The notes below the pieces were generated by a model, which was not told the DNA's origin, did no database searches, and saw only the letters and a program-made list of their open reading frames with translations. From Cacajao melanocephalus (taxonomy: Eukaryota > Chordata > Mammalia > Primates > Pitheciidae): 64,000 nucleotides of DNA. This document shows, piece by piece, positions 11,624 through 24,202 of the stretch; position 1 is the first letter of the stretch, and each line of letters opens with the position of its first letter. A program made the position numbers and the translations under genes. The DNA lies in NCBI GenBank assembly GCA_963573385.1, contig CAUYLG010071813.1:1-64000 (forward strand). The letters are read 5' to 3'.

Positions 11624-12127
11624 TTAATTAGTTGATTTTCCAAACTCTCCTTCAAGATCATCATCTTGCTCATCACTTGCATCTTTGTTTTTTCCTTCTC
11701 TTTTAAAAGGTTCTGAAATTTGCCCTCCACCAGATGTCTTTGATTTGTCATGGTGACATCTGCTTTTCATGTGCTCTTTTTCTCTGCTATTAGCCTTTCA
11801 GTCTCTCTTCTCTGGCCCTTCCTGCGCACATTTGCCTCCTTTTCTTAGTGAGTTATTGTGATTTTAAAATCTCAGCTTGAGATTTAATTGAATTTAATCC
11901 TTTAATCTTGTCTTGAGTTCACGTCAACCTGTCCACTTTTTGTGGCTTTTTAAAGAAGCCAGGCTGTCTGGTGGCTCGTTGAAAGCACCCCATTTCCTAG
12001 AACTTAATTCTGATTCTTTCAGTAGATAATTTTGAGATAATTTCAGTAGATAATTATACACTCTGTTTCTGAGTGTATAATTGTTCTTCCCTATTTCCTT
12101 AGTCTCATATTGTTTGCAAGGCCCCAA
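11624..12127 (-). pseudogene. Decayed unidentified reading frame, downstream part
   Basis: On the minus strand an open stretch of 68 codons (12127-11924) continues through at least two frame changes to a stop at 11624. The predicted peptide has a Trp-Gly-Ala-Phe-Asn-Glu-Pro-Pro segment, then a Lys/Glu/Arg-rich heptad-like portion suggesting a coiled coil. It ends in an acidic Asp-Glu-Gln-Asp-Asp-Asp tail. I do not recognise the family: there are no zinc knuckles, protease or polymerase motifs. It may be a retroviral gene remnant or a captured or processed host gene. An L1 (12136-14079) separates it from 14080-14276. Confidence 0.35.
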
Positions 12128-12135
12128 GCTCTTTT

Positions 12136-14079
12136 AAAAAAGTTTTCATTTCATTTTAAGTTCCAGGATACATGTGCAGGACATGCAGGTTTGTTACATA
12201 GGTATACATGTGCCAGAGTGGTTTGCTACACCTATCAACCCATCACCTATACATTAAGCCCCTCATGCATTAGCTATTTTTTCTGATGCTCTCCCTCCCC
12301 CTACTCCCCAACAGGCCCCAGTGTGTTGTTCTCCTTCATGAGTCCATGTATTCTCATTGTTCAGCTCCTGCTTATAAGTGAGAACATATAGCGTTTGGTT
12401 TTCTCTTCCTGTATTATTTTGCTGAGGATAATGGCTTCCATCTCTATTCATATTCCTGCATAGTACATAATCTTGTTTCTTTTTATGGTTGCATGGTATT
12501 CCATGGTGTATATGTACCACATTTTCTTTATCTAGCCTATCACTGATAGGCATTTGTGTTAATTCCATATTTTTGCTATTGTGTGCTGCCCTGAACATAC
12601 ACATGCATGTATCTTTATAATAGAATGATTTATATTCCTTTGGGTAGATACCTAATAATGAGATTGCTGAGTCAGATAGTATTTCTGGTTCTAGGTCTTT
12701 GAGGAATTGCCACACTGCCTTCCACAATAGTTGAACAAATTTACATTTCTACCAACAATGTAAAAGCATTCCTATTTCTCCACAGCTTCACCAGCACATG
12801 TTGTTTTTTGACTTTTTGAGAATCATCATTCTGACTGATGTGAGATAGCATCTCAATGTGGTTTTGACTTGCATTTCTCTACTGATGTTGAGCTTTTTGC
12901 ATTTCTCTAGTAATGTTGAGGTTTTTTTCATGTTTGTTGGCTGCATAAATGTTTTCTTTTGAGAAGTGTCTGTTCATGTCATTTGGCCACTTTTTAATTG
13001 GGTTTTTTGTTTGTTTGTTTTGTAAATTTGTTTAAGTTTGTTGTATATTCTGTATATTATACCTTTGTCAGATGGTTAGATTTTAAAAATGTTATCCCAA
13101 TCTGTAGTTTTTCTGTTTACTCTGACATTTTCTTTTGTTTTTTTTGTTTTGTTTTGTTTTGTTTTTGCTGTGCAGAAGCTCTTTAGTTTAATTAGATCCC
13201 ATTTGTCAATTGTAGCTTTTGTGGCAATTGTTTTTGACATTTTCATCATGAAATCTTTGCCTGTTTCTATGTCCTGAATGGTATTGCCTAGATTTTCTTC
13301 TAGGGTTTTTATATTTTGGGCTTTTAAATTTAAGTCTTTAATCTATCTTGAGTTAATTTTTGTATAAGGTATAAGGAATGGGTCCAATTTCAGTTTTCTG
13401 CAAATGGTTAGCCACTTTTCTCAGCACCATTTATTAAATAGGGAATCCTTTCCACATTGTTTTTGTCAGATTTGTCGAAGATCAGATGGTTGTAGATGTG
13501 CAGTCTTAGTTCCAAGATCTCTATTCTGTTCCATTGGTCTATATGTCTGTTTTAGTACAAGTACCATACTGTTTAGGTAATTGTAACCTTGTGTTACAGT
13601 TTGTGTGGGTAGTATGATGCCTCCAACTTTGTTCTCTTTGTTTAGACATTTTTTGTTATATGGGCTCTTTTTTGGTTCCATATGAATTTTAAAGTAGTTT
13701 TTCCTAATTCTGTGAAGAATGCCAATGGCAGTTAAATAGGAATAGTACTGAATCGGTAAGTTACACTGGGCAGTATGGCCATTTTTACTATATTAATTCT
13801 TCCTATCCATGAACATTGAATGTTTTTCCATTTCTTTGTGTCCTCTCTGATTTCCTTGAGCGGTAGTTTGTAGTTTCCTTGAATAGGTATTTCATTTCCC
13901 TTGTTAGCTGTATTCTTAGGTATTTTATTCCCTTTGTAGCAATTGTGAATGAGTTCACGCATGATTTGGTTCTCTGCTTGCCTATTATTGGTGTATAGAA
14001 ATGCTTGTGATTTTTGCACATTGATTTTTTATCCTAAGACTTTGCTGAAGTTGCTATCAGCTTAAGAAGCTTTTGGGCT
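12136..14079 (-). mobile_element. Primate L1 (L1PB/L1MA-like), 5' truncated, about 1.9 kb
   Basis: The reverse complement covers the ORF2 C-terminal half through the 3' UTR. The target-site duplication is 'cccaagctctttt' (near 12123) and 'cccaaactctttt' (near 14080), which differ at one base. Broken ORF2 segments appear at 12263-12727 and 13466-14021 on the minus strand. It disrupts the unidentified frame that flanks it on both sides. Confidence 0.93.
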
Positions 14080-14276
14080 GCCCAAACTCTTTTTTTTCTC
14101 CTTAGTCATAAAGGAGAAAATGATCTGGATTAGGTCTCTTCCATAGAAAAGAGGAATAAGTATCTTTGTCTTTCTGATATGGACAGCTGAAGGTAGGTCT
14201 TTGTGGGTAGTCCCGTCTCAAGTGTCTAGGAAGCTCCTGTGGACAGGGTGCTGGTATACTGAAGTGGGATAGTCTA
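14080..14276 (-). pseudogene. Decayed unidentified reading frame, upstream part
   Basis: When the L1 insertion and one copy of its duplication are ignored, the minus-strand frame here runs in phase with the 68-codon frame at 12127-11924. There is one in-frame stop upstream. No family is recognised. The in-phase continuation across an insertion is the main reason to think it was once coding. Confidence 0.3.
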
Positions 14277-14712
14277 CTCCTACTTGGTTCTATGACCTTC
14301 TGAGAGTGAGATGCTAAAAACTGAAATTTCCTGCATGGTCTGCCACTAGAACCTTTATTCTCCTTGCTCTGCCTGCCCCACAGTGCTTAAAATATTAGAA
14401 TAATATTGCTATTGCTCAAGAAATAATCATTTCTGCTAGTGCCAATTACTTGCTGTAATTGAAGGAGTTGTAGTCTTTGAAAAAACGCAGAAAAATGATG
14501 GAGTAGAAACATTCTGATTTCCTCAACATCTCAAAACACAGTACTGATTCAGTGGTGAAGCCACAGGTTTTTTTTATTTTGTTTTGGTTATTAGCTAGGG
14601 CAGACTAATATAGACATTCAAGTTGCCATTCACCTTATTTGGACAAAGCTTTATGGACTACAGATTGGTTTTCACAATTCTACTCTACTCAATTCGTGAT
14701 TAGAAATTCTAA
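14277..14712. other. Unassigned single-copy or proviral sequence
   Basis: No repeat is recognised. No 5' LTR matching 7440-7973 is seen here or elsewhere in the window. Confidence 0.35.
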
Positions 14713-15007
<295 letters not shown>

Positions 15008-15142
15008 TTAGAGTGTTAATCTTTGTCTTTATAAAGTGTTTTAGCAAGTACTTTGGAGGGGGTGCTGTGGGGGTGTTAACTGGGTACCCTTTAAACATGA
15101 ACGACCCCATGATGTCACTTCTGGATTAAAAGATATGCATTT

Positions 15143-15620
<478 letters not shown>

Positions 15621-16369
15621 CAACTCAGGTACCTGGAAAATAGAAAGGTCTTTCTAATAACTTTCTGCTTTCTTTAATTTGAGGGGAGTGGTTCTTCCTT
15701 ATTACTATAATTTAAATGCATTTGTTACAGGGCAAGTTTCCTACTCATAGGCTACCTCTTTTAAGGGAGGCAGAGGGAGCTTGCTTTAATCATCCTGTTA
15801 TGAGACCATTCTTTTATCTCAAAATTTGCTGCAGCTTATGACGTGGGAAAAGACCATCTAAACACCACTGTTTGTCTTCCGCCATCTCATTTCTATTTCA
15901 GCCCCCCAGGAGTGAAGTGATCTGACTCTCTCAAATGCCAGTTGCTTCTTTGTAATCATTTCTTTTAGGAAATCAATTTATTCTCCTATTAGCAATATAA
16001 ATTCCATTGATCTATTCTTGGAAAAGCCTATTCAAACATAAAAATACTGACTTTGATCTGATAGCAACTTCTTAACAATACACCAGGATTCCAACTTAAA
16101 TTTTGACTTGTTACTTTTTGACTTAGCTCCTTCCTCCTCTATTTCTTAATTAGCAGACCCATGAGAAATCAAAATGGATGAAAGAAATGGGAGATATGTA
16201 CAGTTGCTGAATGATAGGATAACTTAATAGTTCTTGCATTTAGGAGCAGAGGAACCATGAAAGAGAAGGGCACATTTTCCTTCAATGCCTGCTCCATGTT
16301 AGGTACTATGCTAGATATAACTAGTTGGTCCCACTTCAGAGAATTGCTAGGCCTAGCCAGGGCCTGCTG
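15621..16369. other. Single-copy DNA, no feature recognised
   Basis: Moderate GC, no repeat signature, no open frame of interest. Confidence 0.45.
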
Positions 16370-16840
16370 ACTTGTAAAAGTTTAGCGTTGGAAAGAATCT
16401 CAAAGGTCATTTAGTCCAGCCCTTACCCATTCGGTGATTCCTTCAGCAACATGTTATCTTGTGCTTCTAATCCCCTCTTGAACTCTGTATTCCCCACTGC
16501 AGTTGTCCCATGGTTAATAATTCTAATTATCAGAAAGTTTTAGCATACATTGTATATAAATCTGTCTCCATGTAGTGTTCACCCAGGATTCCCCTTTCTA
16601 TCCTCTATAGCCAAACAGTGTGATGAATCTGTCCTCCCCATGGCAATCTTCCAGATATTGAAAGTTGGACATTAAGTGGCCCACAGGGTTCCTCCAGGCC
16701 AAATGTTATCAAGATGAGTTTAGACGTAGGGTTAGTGTGACTTGAGACTTATCAGCCAACTTCAGGTTTCCTGCAGCCCTCCACGTCTCATTTTTCCCTG
16801 TGGATCTGGGCTAAATGTACATAGTCGAGATCATTCCATA
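16370..16840 (-). mobile_element. L3/CR1-like ancient LINE fragment
   Basis: The ordered words 'aaggtcatttagtccagccc', 'tcttgaactctgtattcccc', 'ctaattatcagaaagtttt', 'aatctgtctcc' and 'cttccagatattgaaag' follow the reversed CR1/L3 end layout known from vertebrate genomes. The element is strongly diverged and the family assignment comes from layout rather than identity. Confidence 0.5.
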
Positions 16841-16899
16841 GCCTCTTTCCTCTAAATAAAGACTTCTTTAGGCATCAAGATGTATTATTATCTATATAT

Positions 16900-17190
16900 T
16901 CACTACCATTTAAGTGTCTACAAAGTACACATGCTTTATGTGTATTAACTTTATTCCACACAAAATCCTTGGATGATAAGTATTAGAACTACATGAAACT
17001 GTCATCCTTATAGGTTAGAAATGGTTGAGTATTAGCAATTTCAAATAGTTTAATTATCACAAATCAGATTTGGCAGATGAGAAAAATGGAGACTTGGAAA
17101 TGTTACATACATCGTTCAAGCCCACAGAGCCAGCAAGAGCAGGCTGAGGTCTACACCTGAATCTGTCTAGCTCTAAAATGGGCTCATCCT
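16900..17190 (-). mobile_element. MIR
   Basis: The reverse MIR core is seen: 'cagatgagaaaaatggagac', then 'tgttacatacatcgttcaag' and 'ccacagagccagcaagagca'. These match the 'cag atg agg aaa ctg agg ... cacagctagtaagtggcaga' pattern of the family. Confidence 0.7.
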
Positions 17191-17317
17191 GCTGCACGTA
17201 CTGTTTCCATATGCATTATCTTGCAGTAAAGATGAAGGGGTCATAGTCTTTTGGAAAGAAAAGAGAAATTTGAGACATTTACATATTTGCTAAATAAATC
17301 TTTATTCCCCATGATGT

Positions 17318-17638
17318 AAATCTCATCTCAAATTGTAATCCCCATGAATTGAGGGACGGAGATGATTGGATCATGGGGACAGTGTCCCCCATGCTGTTCT
17401 CATAATAGTGAGTGAGTTCTCATGAGATCTGATGGTTTTATAAGTGTTTGGAAGTTCCTCTTTTGTGCTTCTCTCTCCTGCTGCCTTGTGAAGAAGGTGA
17501 CTGCTTCCCCTTCAGCCATGATTGAAAGTTTCCTGAGGCCTCCCCAGCCATTTGGAACTGTGAGTCAATTAAACCTCTTTCCTTTGTAAATTACCCAGTC
17601 CTCAGGTATTTGTAGTAGTGTGAAAACAGACTAATATA
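17318..17638 (+). mobile_element. MST/THE1-type MaLR solo LTR, 5' truncated
   Basis: It includes 'tgagttctcatgagatctga', 'tggttttataagtg', 'ctgtgagtcaattaaacctc', 'aaattacccagtcctcagg' and the terminal 'gaaaacagactaatata'. The first roughly 20 bases of the LTR are missing. It is non-coding and carries a conserved ATTAAA polyadenylation signal. Confidence 0.9.
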
Positions 17639-17639
17639 C

Positions 17640-17775
17640 CCCACTTACTATGTGTATAACCTCAAGGAATTTATTGAACCTCCCTGAGACACAATTAGCT
17701 CATCTAAAATTGGGTTATTAATATTTAACTTGTAGTACTTGTGTGAGGATGAAGTAGATTGATATTCTGTCCAGC
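17640..17775 (+). mobile_element. MIR fragment
   Basis: The plus-strand MIR core pattern ('cctccctgagacacaattag', 'ctcatctaaaattgggttat', 'tgtgtgaggatgaagtag'). Confidence 0.65.
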
Positions 17776-17872
17776 TCCTGCCCAGTGCTCTCCTGATGGC
17801 TGACATGTCCTGCTGTATATAGAGTCTTAGCCCATTCACTCACTTACTCTCCTCAGTCAAAAGTAACCCAAT

Positions 17873-17995
17873 TTTTTTCTGTAAAGGGCCAATACTAATA
17901 ATGTAGGCTTTGTGGGCTAAAAGGAAATGTCCTCAACTCTTTGAGCATGTGTTCACTCTGAAAGACTAATAGTCTTTTTTATATTTTACTTTCAA
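17873..17995 (-). mobile_element. hAT-Charlie-type non-autonomous element fragment
   Basis: 'ttctgtaaagggccaatac', 'taggctttgtgggctaaaa' and 'ctcaactctttgagca' match the reverse of a common human hAT MITE that begins with a ggccc-rich inverted repeat. The exact MER name is uncertain. Confidence 0.5.
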
Positions 17996-18171
17996 AAATT
18001 TAAAAACTATTGTTAGCACACAGCCCATACAAAATAGGTGTCTCCAACAGCTTCTCACCCATGCTCTCTCTCAGCATGGCTTCCTCATTCATCCAGAAAA
18101 CAGGGGCTATCAGACAGGATGGGCTCCCTCTGCTGTGCCTCCCTTCGTGGTGCCCACATTCTCTTCCCTGA

Positions 18172-18490
<319 letters not shown>

Positions 18491-19283
18491 TCTTTCCATT
18501 TCTGGTCACAGTGAAGGAGCTCTCCTGTCTCCTGATCCAGCCAGCCCCTTCAATTGTACATTATATCCTGTTGCCTCCCACTTATTCAGGAACATTGTTC
18601 CATTCATCCTCCCCATCTCCTTTAAACACTAACATTTCTTCACTGGATCTTCCCTGTCAGCGTGCAAACATGCTATGATTTGTCCCATCCTAAAAAACTC
18701 TCGACTCCACTTTCTCCTCCACCTGCCACTTCACATTTCTCCTAGCAAAACTCCATGAATGAATTAACTATGTAGGCTAACTCCAGTTTCACGCTTTCAA
18801 TTCTTTCTTCACCATTACTCCATCAAGGTTAGTAATGACCTCCAGGTACTCCAATGAACAGTTCTCAGTCCCCCAGGACTGACTTAGCCACAGATGGCCA
18901 CAGGATCTTTCCTTTCTTTCTGTGTAAGCCCTTTACTTGCCTTCTGGGATGCCAGGCTCTACTGCCTTTCTTCCTTAGTCACTGCTGATTCCTTCTCAGC
19001 TTCATGGTCACTTGATGTTGGAGAGTCCCAAGGATGCATCCTTGCATCTTTTCTATTTTTTTAAAATCTACATTAACCTCATGACTTTAAGGACTACCCA
19101 TATGTTGATGATTCCCATATATATATATCTCCAGCCTGATCTATTTCCTGAACTCCAGATTTATAGACCTGACTGTCCATTCAGTGTCTCCCTATTAGGC
19201 ATATTTCACCATGCTTCTCTCACAATCTTTCTCATCTCTGAAAATTACAACTCTGTTCTTCCAATCATTCAGGCTAAAACCCT

Positions 19284-19930
19284 GGCTTTATTCTTTTTAA
19301 AAATTGTAAAAATCAACTTTATGACATCTATGTCCAGTAAACTGTAACATTTAAAGTGTACGACTCAATGCATTTGGGTATACACCCATGAAGCCATTGC
19401 CACAATTAATTTACAGAACATTTCTGTCTTTCTTTGTCACCCATTGCTCCCTTCAAGTCTGTCTGCAAGAGACCACTGATTTACTTTTCATTGTGACTAG
19501 TTTACATTTTCTGGAATTTTATATAGATGGAGTTATACGGTATGTACTGCTGTTATGCCTCGTTTACTTAGAGTGAATACTTTGATATTCATTCATGTTG
19601 TGTGAAATAGTAGCTTACTTCTTTGTGTTGTGATTAATATTTCATTATATAGACACACCACGATTTGCTTATGCATTCTTCATGTGACGGACATTTGGGT
19701 TGCCCCAAGTTTTTGACTATTATGAATACAGTTTCCATGAAAATTCTGTAGTGGTCTTTGTGTAGATATATGATTTCCTTTTTCTTGAGTAAATCACCTA
19801 AGAGTGGCATGTCTGGATGGGTAGGTGCATTGTGTAGATTTTTAAGAAACTGCCAAATGGTTTTCCAACATGGTTGTACCATCTTGCATTTCCACAAGCA
19901 GTGGATTATAGTTCCAGTTCCTCCATATCC
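19284..19930 (-). mobile_element. L1M 3' end (ORF2 C-terminus plus 3' UTR) nested in L2
   Basis: The reverse complement encodes the degraded C-terminal tail of ORF2p: a Val-Gln-Pro-Cys-Trp-Lys-Thr-Ile-Trp-Gln-Phe-Leu-Lys motif near 19880 and Gln-Pro-Lys-Cys-Pro near 19700. The L2 reading resumes on the right at 'catcccattcatcagcaag'. Confidence 0.85.
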
Positions 19931-20196
19931 TTGCTTGACTATATCTTTGCTCTCTTTTTCTCATGTCCAGCATCCCATTCATCAGCAAGTTCTGTTGCCC
20001 AAACCTTCAAAATATACCTAGACTCTTACCGCTTTTCATCCTATTACATTTTGGTCTGAGACATTCTCACCCCTCGTTGAATTTTTTGCAATAGCTTCCT
20101 GCTTGTACCCTTGTTTTCTTCAGTGTTCTCAACACAGCAGCTGAAATAAACCTGTTAAAATATAAGTAGCTTCTATCACTACTATCACTCCACTCT

Positions 20197-20441
20197 TTTG
20201 TTTTGCTTGAGACAAGGTCTTACTCTTTCACCCAGGCTGTCATAACTATAGTTCACTGCAGCATTTAGCTCCTGGGCCCAAGTGATTCACTTGCCTCAGC
20301 CTCCCAAGTAGCTAGGACTACAAGCACACACCACCACACTCAGTTAACTTTTAAGTTTCTGTTGAAGAGAGGTGAGTCTTGCTATGTTGCCCAGGCTGGT
20401 CTTGAATTCTTGACTTAAAGTGATCCTCCTGCCTCAGCCTC
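20197..20441 (-). mobile_element. AluJ, lacking its 5' end
   Basis: A reverse Alu with AluJ-type divergence ('ttgcccaggctggtcttga', 'agtagctaggactac'). It stops at 'gatcctcctgcctcagcct', so the first roughly 45 bases of the element are absent. It is inserted in L2. Confidence 0.9.
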
Positions 20442-20821
20442 ACCCCACTCACCCCATCTTACAGCTAATGCCAAGACATCCCAGTACACATCTGGCCACC
20501 CCTTGCACTCCTTACCTTTCCACCCTCCTACTTCTCTTTCCCCTATCTTTCTCTCTATGCTGTTCTTTGAACCAGAAGTATGCTCCCATCTCAGGGCCTT
20601 TGCAAATGCTGTTCTAAGGCTTCCTTCTTTCCCAGATATGTGCACATATCTTCACTTGCATCCTCACTTCCTTCAGAACTTTACTCCAATAACACTTTTT
20701 CTATGAGGCTTTCCCTGATTCTTCCATTTAAAATTGCACCCTCCCCACATTCTCGGTTTCATTTCCCTACTTTATTTTTTTGCCATTACACTTATCAGCA
20801 TTTGGTATTCAATATATATTT

Positions 20822-20912
20822 GTTGATCATTTACTAAGTGCTAAGGTCCATTCTAGGTCCCAGGGTTGCAAATTAAACAGTCGAAAATCTCCATCATCAC
20901 AGAATTTGCACG
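20822..20912 (-). mobile_element. Inverted L2 3'-tail fragment inside the plus-strand L2
   Basis: 'catttactaagtgctaagg', 'ccattctaggtcccagggtt' and 'aaattaaacagtcgaaaatc' read as the reverse complement of the L2 3' terminus. The plus-strand 3' terminus follows at about 20915-21065. The pair therefore forms a tail-to-tail inverted repeat. Confidence 0.55.
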
Positions 20913-21065
20913 TATATTACTAATTTACCTTGCTTCTCAATTGTTTCCCATCCACTAGGATAAAAGCATTGTGATAACAGGGATGCTGTTGGTTTTGTTC
21001 AGTGCTGTATTGCTAGTGCCAAAAATGCCTGGCAAATACGAGGCTCTTAACAAATACCAAGCTGT

Positions 21066-21421
21066 TGTCTTTTTATTTTTTTTTCAAATAAAAAAAGCAA
21101 TCCTTGCTCCAAGTGTGGAATAGATTCCTGCAGTGTCATACTTTAGATCTTGAGGGAATCTGCAGCCTGTGAAAACTGAAGACACAATTGAATTGCTAAT
21201 TAAACATTGGAACCAGTTCAATGATATGATCCTCTAAGGAAAGGATTTTAAGTGGTGAAGTAGTATTAATCTCACTTTCCAGACTACTTATCATGGCAGA
21301 GCAACGTTCTCCTTAGACAGCCCCTTCCAAAACCTTTAGACCAGCCTGAGAGCTGAGTGATGAGGTTGGCTGCTCCACCAATTGCCCCTTCCTTAGGGGA
21401 CATTAACACTTCTGTCTAGAT
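21066..21421. other. Single-copy DNA
   Basis: No repeat or gene recognised. A short A/T run flanks the end of the L2. Confidence 0.45.
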
Positions 21422-21575
21422 TAGTGCTTCCCAAAGTACACTCTCTTGACTACCTGCATTAGCACTGATCAACTTAACCACTGAATAAGAATCTCTGGAG
21501 GTAGGCTTCTAAAATCTTCATTCCTTACAAACTCTGGAGGTCGTAGATTAGAATTTGAAGTTTGCAATTATTTGT
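21422..21575 (+). mobile_element. MER5-type hAT-Charlie element, diverged
   Basis: 'tagtgcttcccaaagtacac' and 'ctgaataagaatctctggag' fit the MER5A/B layout in consensus orientation. The second half is poorly preserved. Confidence 0.6.
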
Positions 21576-21731
21576 TTTAAAATTGGGGTTAGTGCATCTG
21601 GGTCCAGGAGGATTAAATTACTGTACTTGAAGGCAGTATTGCAGGAATCATCAGGGGGTAAATTACGACATCCAGGAGAGGACTGGAAGCTTTCTTTAAA
21701 GCTCAAAATTAGTATTTTTTAGCTCTGCCTT

Positions 21732-22170
21732 TGTTACCAGTTGAATTTTGTACTCACCCTCAAATGACATTCTAACTCACGGTGGCTCAGAATGTGACCT
21801 TAATTGGAAATAGGGAAGTTGCATATGTAATTTGCTAAGACAAGGTCAGACTAAAGTACAGTGGGCCCTAATAGGACTGGTGTCCTTATGAAAAGATCTC
21901 CATGTGAAGAGAAGAGATGCAGGGAGAATGCCATGTAAAGATAAGGGATTGGAAGGAGGCATCTATAAGCCAGAGAATGCCAAAGATTGACAGTAAATCC
22001 CCAGAAGCTAGGAAGAGGCAAGGGATTTCCCTACAGATTTCAGAGGGAGTATGGTCCTGCTGACACCTTGGTTTTGGATTTCTGGCCTCCAGAACTGTGA
22101 GACAATATATTTCTGTTGTTTTAAGTCACCAATTTTGTGGTACATTGTTATGGCAGCCCCAGAAACTCAC
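21732..22170 (+). mobile_element. MLT1 LTR (MaLR), near complete
   Basis: The family layout is seen: 'tcagaatgtgaccttaattg', 'taattt...aagacaaggtc', 'gactggtgtccttatgaaaa', 'agccagagaatgccaaagat' and 'ggcctccagaactgtgagac', ending 'tatggcagccccag'. Non-coding. This is an old mammalian LTR. Confidence 0.92.
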
Positions 22171-22504
22171 AGGAAACCTTCTCCTTTAGGATTCACTAAC
22201 AGCTACAAGGATTTTGTTGAGATGGGAGTGTAGATGAAAGAAGAAGCAGGAGTGATAACTTCAGGGATTATTAGAAACTAGGAAATTTTAAATGGTGGCT
22301 TGAGATTTCCCTAAAGGATAGACAGATAGACCAATGGAAGACTAAGAAATGGGGAAAAATGTCAACACCTACATGAAAGCTGATGTATGATATAAGTGGC
22401 ATTGTTAAATCAGTGAGAAAGAGACGGACTGGATAACATGTAGGAGTGGAAAAATTGGCTATCCACACACAAAAATAAAACTAGAGCTCATATAATAAGA
22501 GTAA

Positions 22505-22765
22505 TCCTTTCCACTGCACTCAGTAGGTGCTGTTCTAAAGGTTTTATATATTCTAATTGGAACTTTACTCTTACCTATGAGTAATATTATATATTCTAAT
22601 TGGAACTTTACTCTTACCTATGAGTAGGTACCTATTTACAGATTAGGAAAATGGGGTACATAGAAGTTAAATGACAGGCTAAAAAGTGGCAGAGCTGAGA
22701 AAGGAACCCAGGTAGTCTGCCTCTGGACTCCATGCTTTCAATTACTATACCATGCTGCTTTGCAC
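22505..22765 (-). mobile_element. MIR with an internal tandem duplication
   Basis: A reverse MIR: 'cagtaggtgctgttctaaag' at the 3' side, then 'cagattaggaaaatggggta' and 'aagtggcagagctgagaaag'. It is lengthened by the 43-base duplication at 22544-22626. Confidence 0.75.
22544..22626. repeat. 43-bp tandem duplication (about 1.9 copies) inside MIR
   Basis: The unit beginning 'ttatatattctaattgg' at 22544 recurs identically at 22587. All 40 overlapping bases appear identical, so the duplication is much younger than the MIR that contains it. Confidence 0.9.
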
Positions 22766-22804
22766 TTCCTAGGGATGCGAACTCAAGGTTCATTCAACAC
22801 CTGA

Positions 22805-23749
22805 CTGTGAAAATAAAAACTCTAAAAATTTAGAATAAAATAAAGGATAATATCTTCAAAACTTTAGGGTAGGGAATAAATAAAACAGGAAACATATAAA
22901 TTATAGAGCTAAATATTGACAACTCAAACTACATAAAACATTTTTGTTCATCAAAAGATATCATAATAAGAATGAAAAAGAGATAGATATTTGCAGCATG
23001 TATAATCAACAGTGGATTAATATCTAGTTTATATAAGAAATTCTGCACATCAATAAGAACAATAAACAACATTATCAAAAAACAGTTGCCCCCTCAAAAA
23101 GAACATGGAATCTCACAGATGAGAAGTGATAAATTACAAATACTGATTTGAAAAGATTATTAACTCTACTAGTAATTTGGATAATGATAAATGAAATCAC
23201 AAGTGAGATATAATTTCACACTCATCATATTGGCAGAAAATTAAAAATCTGACAATATCAAATGGCTACAAGGATATAAAGCAGTAACAATTCCTATGCA
23301 CCACAAGGGGGAATGTAGATTTGTGTAGCCACTTTGGAGATCAATTTTGCAACATTTAGTAAAGTCGGAAATTGATTTCCTCTGTGACTCAGCAGCTTTT
23401 ATTCTAGAAATTTGCCCTGGGACATCTTGCCCATATTCTCAGGGAGACAGACCCAAATGGTTTATTGTAGCAAACATTTAGAAGCAACTTTAATACCCAA
23501 CAGAAATATGGATTAACTCATGGTGGAGTGTTCATGTGATGTATACTATATAAAACTGAAAATTAATGAACTATAGCCAAATACATTTATGAAAGAACCT
23601 CATAAACATAATGTTGCTTGAAAAAGCAAATTGAATAAAAATATATAAAAGCTAAAAACATACAAAGTAGACTAAAAGTTAAAAAATAAAAGAAGAACAT
23701 ATGAAAGTTCAAAGTATACAATGCAATACATGCATCTACTGTGTACCAC
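22805..23749 (+). mobile_element. L1ME ORF2 3' part
   Basis: The plus strand follows old L1 ORF2 ('aaaactctaaaaatttag', 'ttcatcaaaagatatcata', 'cactcatcatattggcag', 'gtgtagccactttggagatc'). It is cut by the THE1/MST provirus at 23750 and resumes at 26818. Confidence 0.82.
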
Positions 23750-24115
23750 TGATATGGTTTGGCTGTATCCCCACCCAAATCTCATCTTGATTCCTGTAAT
23801 CCCCACATGTCATGGGAGGGACCCTGTAGGAAGTTACTGAATCATGGAGGTGGTTAACCCTATGTTGCTATTCTCATGATAGTGAGTTCTTATGAGATCT
23901 GATGGTTTTATAAGGGGCTTTTCCCCCTTTTGCTTGGTGCTTCTTGCTGCCACCATGTGAAAAAGGATGTGTTTACTTCCCCTTCTATCATGGTTGTAAG
24001 TTTCCTGAAGCCTCCACAGCCACGCTGAATTGTGAGTCAATTAAACCTCTTTCCTTTATAAATTACCCAGCCTTGGGTATGTCTTTTTTTAACAGTGTGA
24101 GAATGGACTAATACA
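23750..24115 (+). mobile_element. THE1/MST 5' LTR
   Basis: A complete LTR from TGATATGG to CTAATACA (366 bases) with the typical 'agatctgatggttttataag' and 'gtcaattaaacctctttcc' segments. It pairs with the 3' LTR at 26439-26817. Confidence 0.93.
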
Positions 24116-24202
24116 GTAAATTGGTACCAGGTAGTGGGATGCTGCTGTAAAGTGCCCAAAAATGTGTAAGCAACTTTGGAACTGGGTAATAGGCAGAGGT
24201 TG

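Noticed and set aside
12263..12727. 154-codon minus-strand frame
   Set aside because: It is the broken C-terminal part of L1 ORF2 in the L1 at 12136-14079, not a separate gene.
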